Both the position numbers and the translations under genes were made by a program. Below, in pieces: positions 44,745 through 45,275 of a DNA stretch of 45,275 nt; positions within the stretch are counted from its first letter, which is position 1; the number at the start of each line of letters is the position of its first letter. Origin of the DNA: Nanobdellota archaeon (GTDB taxonomy: Archaea > Nanobdellota > Nanobdellia > SCGC-AAA011-G17 > GW2011-AR17); NCBI GenBank assembly GCA_013329215.1, contig DUKS01000029.1:426-45700 (forward strand), read 5' to 3'. The notes beneath the pieces were generated by a model. That model searched no databases, was not told where the DNA came from, and was given only the letters and a program-made list of their open reading frames with translations.

Positions 44745-45275
44745 ATGCTGGTTGACTATGCAAGAAAGCATCCGGGCGGTGAAATCCCGGCCAGGTACTG
44801 CCTTGGCAAAGGGCACATCAAATTCTTTAAGAACAAGGTGAAGTATCTGCAAAAACGGTTCGGCATGATCCAGAAAGAGATGAAAAAGCGGGGCTTTAGG
44901 CCGAAGGCACGGTTCAGCATAAAAGGCATAAGGCTTGTAAGCAAGGTGGGGGATATCGAGGCATACTTTGATGAAGCAAGGATAGGGGAGGTTCTGGAGA
45001 ACCTGATAGGCAATGCGACTAAATTTACACATTCAGGGAGCATAGTGCTAAACGCAAAAAAGAGGAAAAGAGATGTCCTTGTAAGCGTGAAGGATTCTGG
45101 TATGGGGATTGAAAAAAGCGGCCTGAAAAAGCTGTTTCATCCATTTTCGCAGATAGAGCCTTCTTATGCGCTTCACCATAAAGGTACGGGGCTTGGCCTG
45201 TCAATATGCCGCCTTCTGATAGGCATGCATTGCGGGAAGATATGGGTGGAATCAGCAGGTAGGGGAAAAGGTTCA
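44745..45275 (+). CDS. Glycosylase C-terminal fragment joined to a histidine-kinase ATPase domain (partial)
   Basis: Open to the window end (177 codons); no stop, hence absent from the ORF track. Residues 1-53 continue the pyrimidine dimer glycosylase: MLVDYARKHPGGEIPARYCLGKGHIKFFKN, then KVKYLQKRFGMIQKEMKKRGF; compare T4 [21 protein letters not shown]...LKRGF. Residues from about 68 are a GHKL ATPase domain: DEARIGEVLENLIGNATKFT (N box), VKDSGMGIEKS (G1, Asp117), LFHPFSQIEPS (F box), GTGLGLSICRLL (G2). No DHp domain or phospho-acceptor His is present. The joint has no stop or frameshift. In-frame codons extend upstream into the array (to 44664) but without ATG. The start at 44745 is only the first ATG after the array. 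Confidence 0.75.
   Translation, partial: MLVDYARKHPGGEIPARYCLGKGHIKFFKNKVKYLQKRFGMIQKEMKKRGFRPKARFSIKGIRLVSKVGDIEAYFDEARIGEVLENLIGNATKFTHSGSIVLNAKKRKRDVLVSVKDSGMGIEKSGLKKLFHPFSQIEPSYALHHKGTGLGLSICRLLIGMHCGKIWVESAGRGKGS

Noticed and set aside
44727-45043. Minus-strand ORFs of 101 and 95 aa at the window end
   Set aside because: They are shadows of the plus-strand glycosylase/ATPase frame, which has clear domain motifs.

Overview
The window is archaeal, and gene content points to a small-genome DPANN-type archaeon (Woesearchaeota/Pacearchaeota-like); the exact lineage is an inference. Evidence: 23S rRNA tail, L44e, S27e, aIF2-alpha, Nop10, GINS, archaeal-type phosphoglycerate mutase (ApgM), TruD, TrmB-family regulators, class III (pilin) signal peptides, TATA boxes 25-30 nt ahead of starts (many leaderless first genes), and GGAGG/GGTGA Shine-Dalgarno sites inside operons.

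Layout. 1-4.5 kb: end of 23S rRNA, an MFS transporter, then envelope proteins (a beta-rich secreted protein, a membrane-anchored COG1361-like protein, a lipoprotein). 4.5-7.6 kb: DHH phosphoesterase, endonuclease III, an NSUN-type RNA m5C methyltransferase, a small unknown, tRNA-Gly(GCC). 7.8-9 kb: two pilin-like genes. 9-12.7 kb: the information-processing block nop10, aIF2-alpha, rps27e, rpl44e, GINS and apgM; two tiny upstream ORFs sit in repeated leaders ahead of rpl44e and rps27e. 12.8-17.1 kb: TrmB regulator divergent from a HemN-like radical SAM gene, a CMP-kinase-like gene, an unknown, truD. 17.1-19.3 kb: compact operon of a Cys-rich 67-aa peptide, radical SAM/SPASM-like enzyme, methyltransferase and 49-aa membrane peptide (candidate RiPP locus), divergent from an AbrB-PhoU regulator. 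20-25.3 kb: kinase-like 704-aa protein and several unknowns. 25.4-28.7 kb: MazEF, HEPN/MNT and fused MNT-HEPN genes with small ORFs. 28.7-36.5 kb: TIM-barrel protein, methyltransferase, phosphoesterases, second TrmB gene, APH-like kinase, a third nucleotidyltransferase and a PLD-like regulator. 36.7-42 kb: large secreted M64 peptidase, then a thymidine kinase cluster with a MazG-MazG-PEP-mobile-domain fusion. 42-44.2 kb: lamin-tail surface protein with a membrane protein fused to a DUF4258-like toxin and an AbrB/Zn-ribbon antitoxin. 44.2-45.3 kb: palindromes and an interrupted gene.

Most striking: at 44456-45275 a T4 endonuclease V-like pyrimidine dimer glycosylase reading frame is split, immediately after its catalytic Glu23-Ile24, by about 214 nt consisting almost entirely of four abutting perfect inverted repeats (12-14 bp arms). 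The reading frame resumes after the array and then runs into a histidine-kinase ATPase domain. The array could be a mobile hairpin element, an intervening sequence removed from RNA, or a ribosome bypass element. A related three-copy inverted-repeat cluster lies at 26051-26143.

Other recurring themes: several toxin-antitoxin-type genes share one promoter design (TATA box, short palindrome, start codon), and the two TrmB genes share an operator-like motif abutting the TATA box of their divergent partners.
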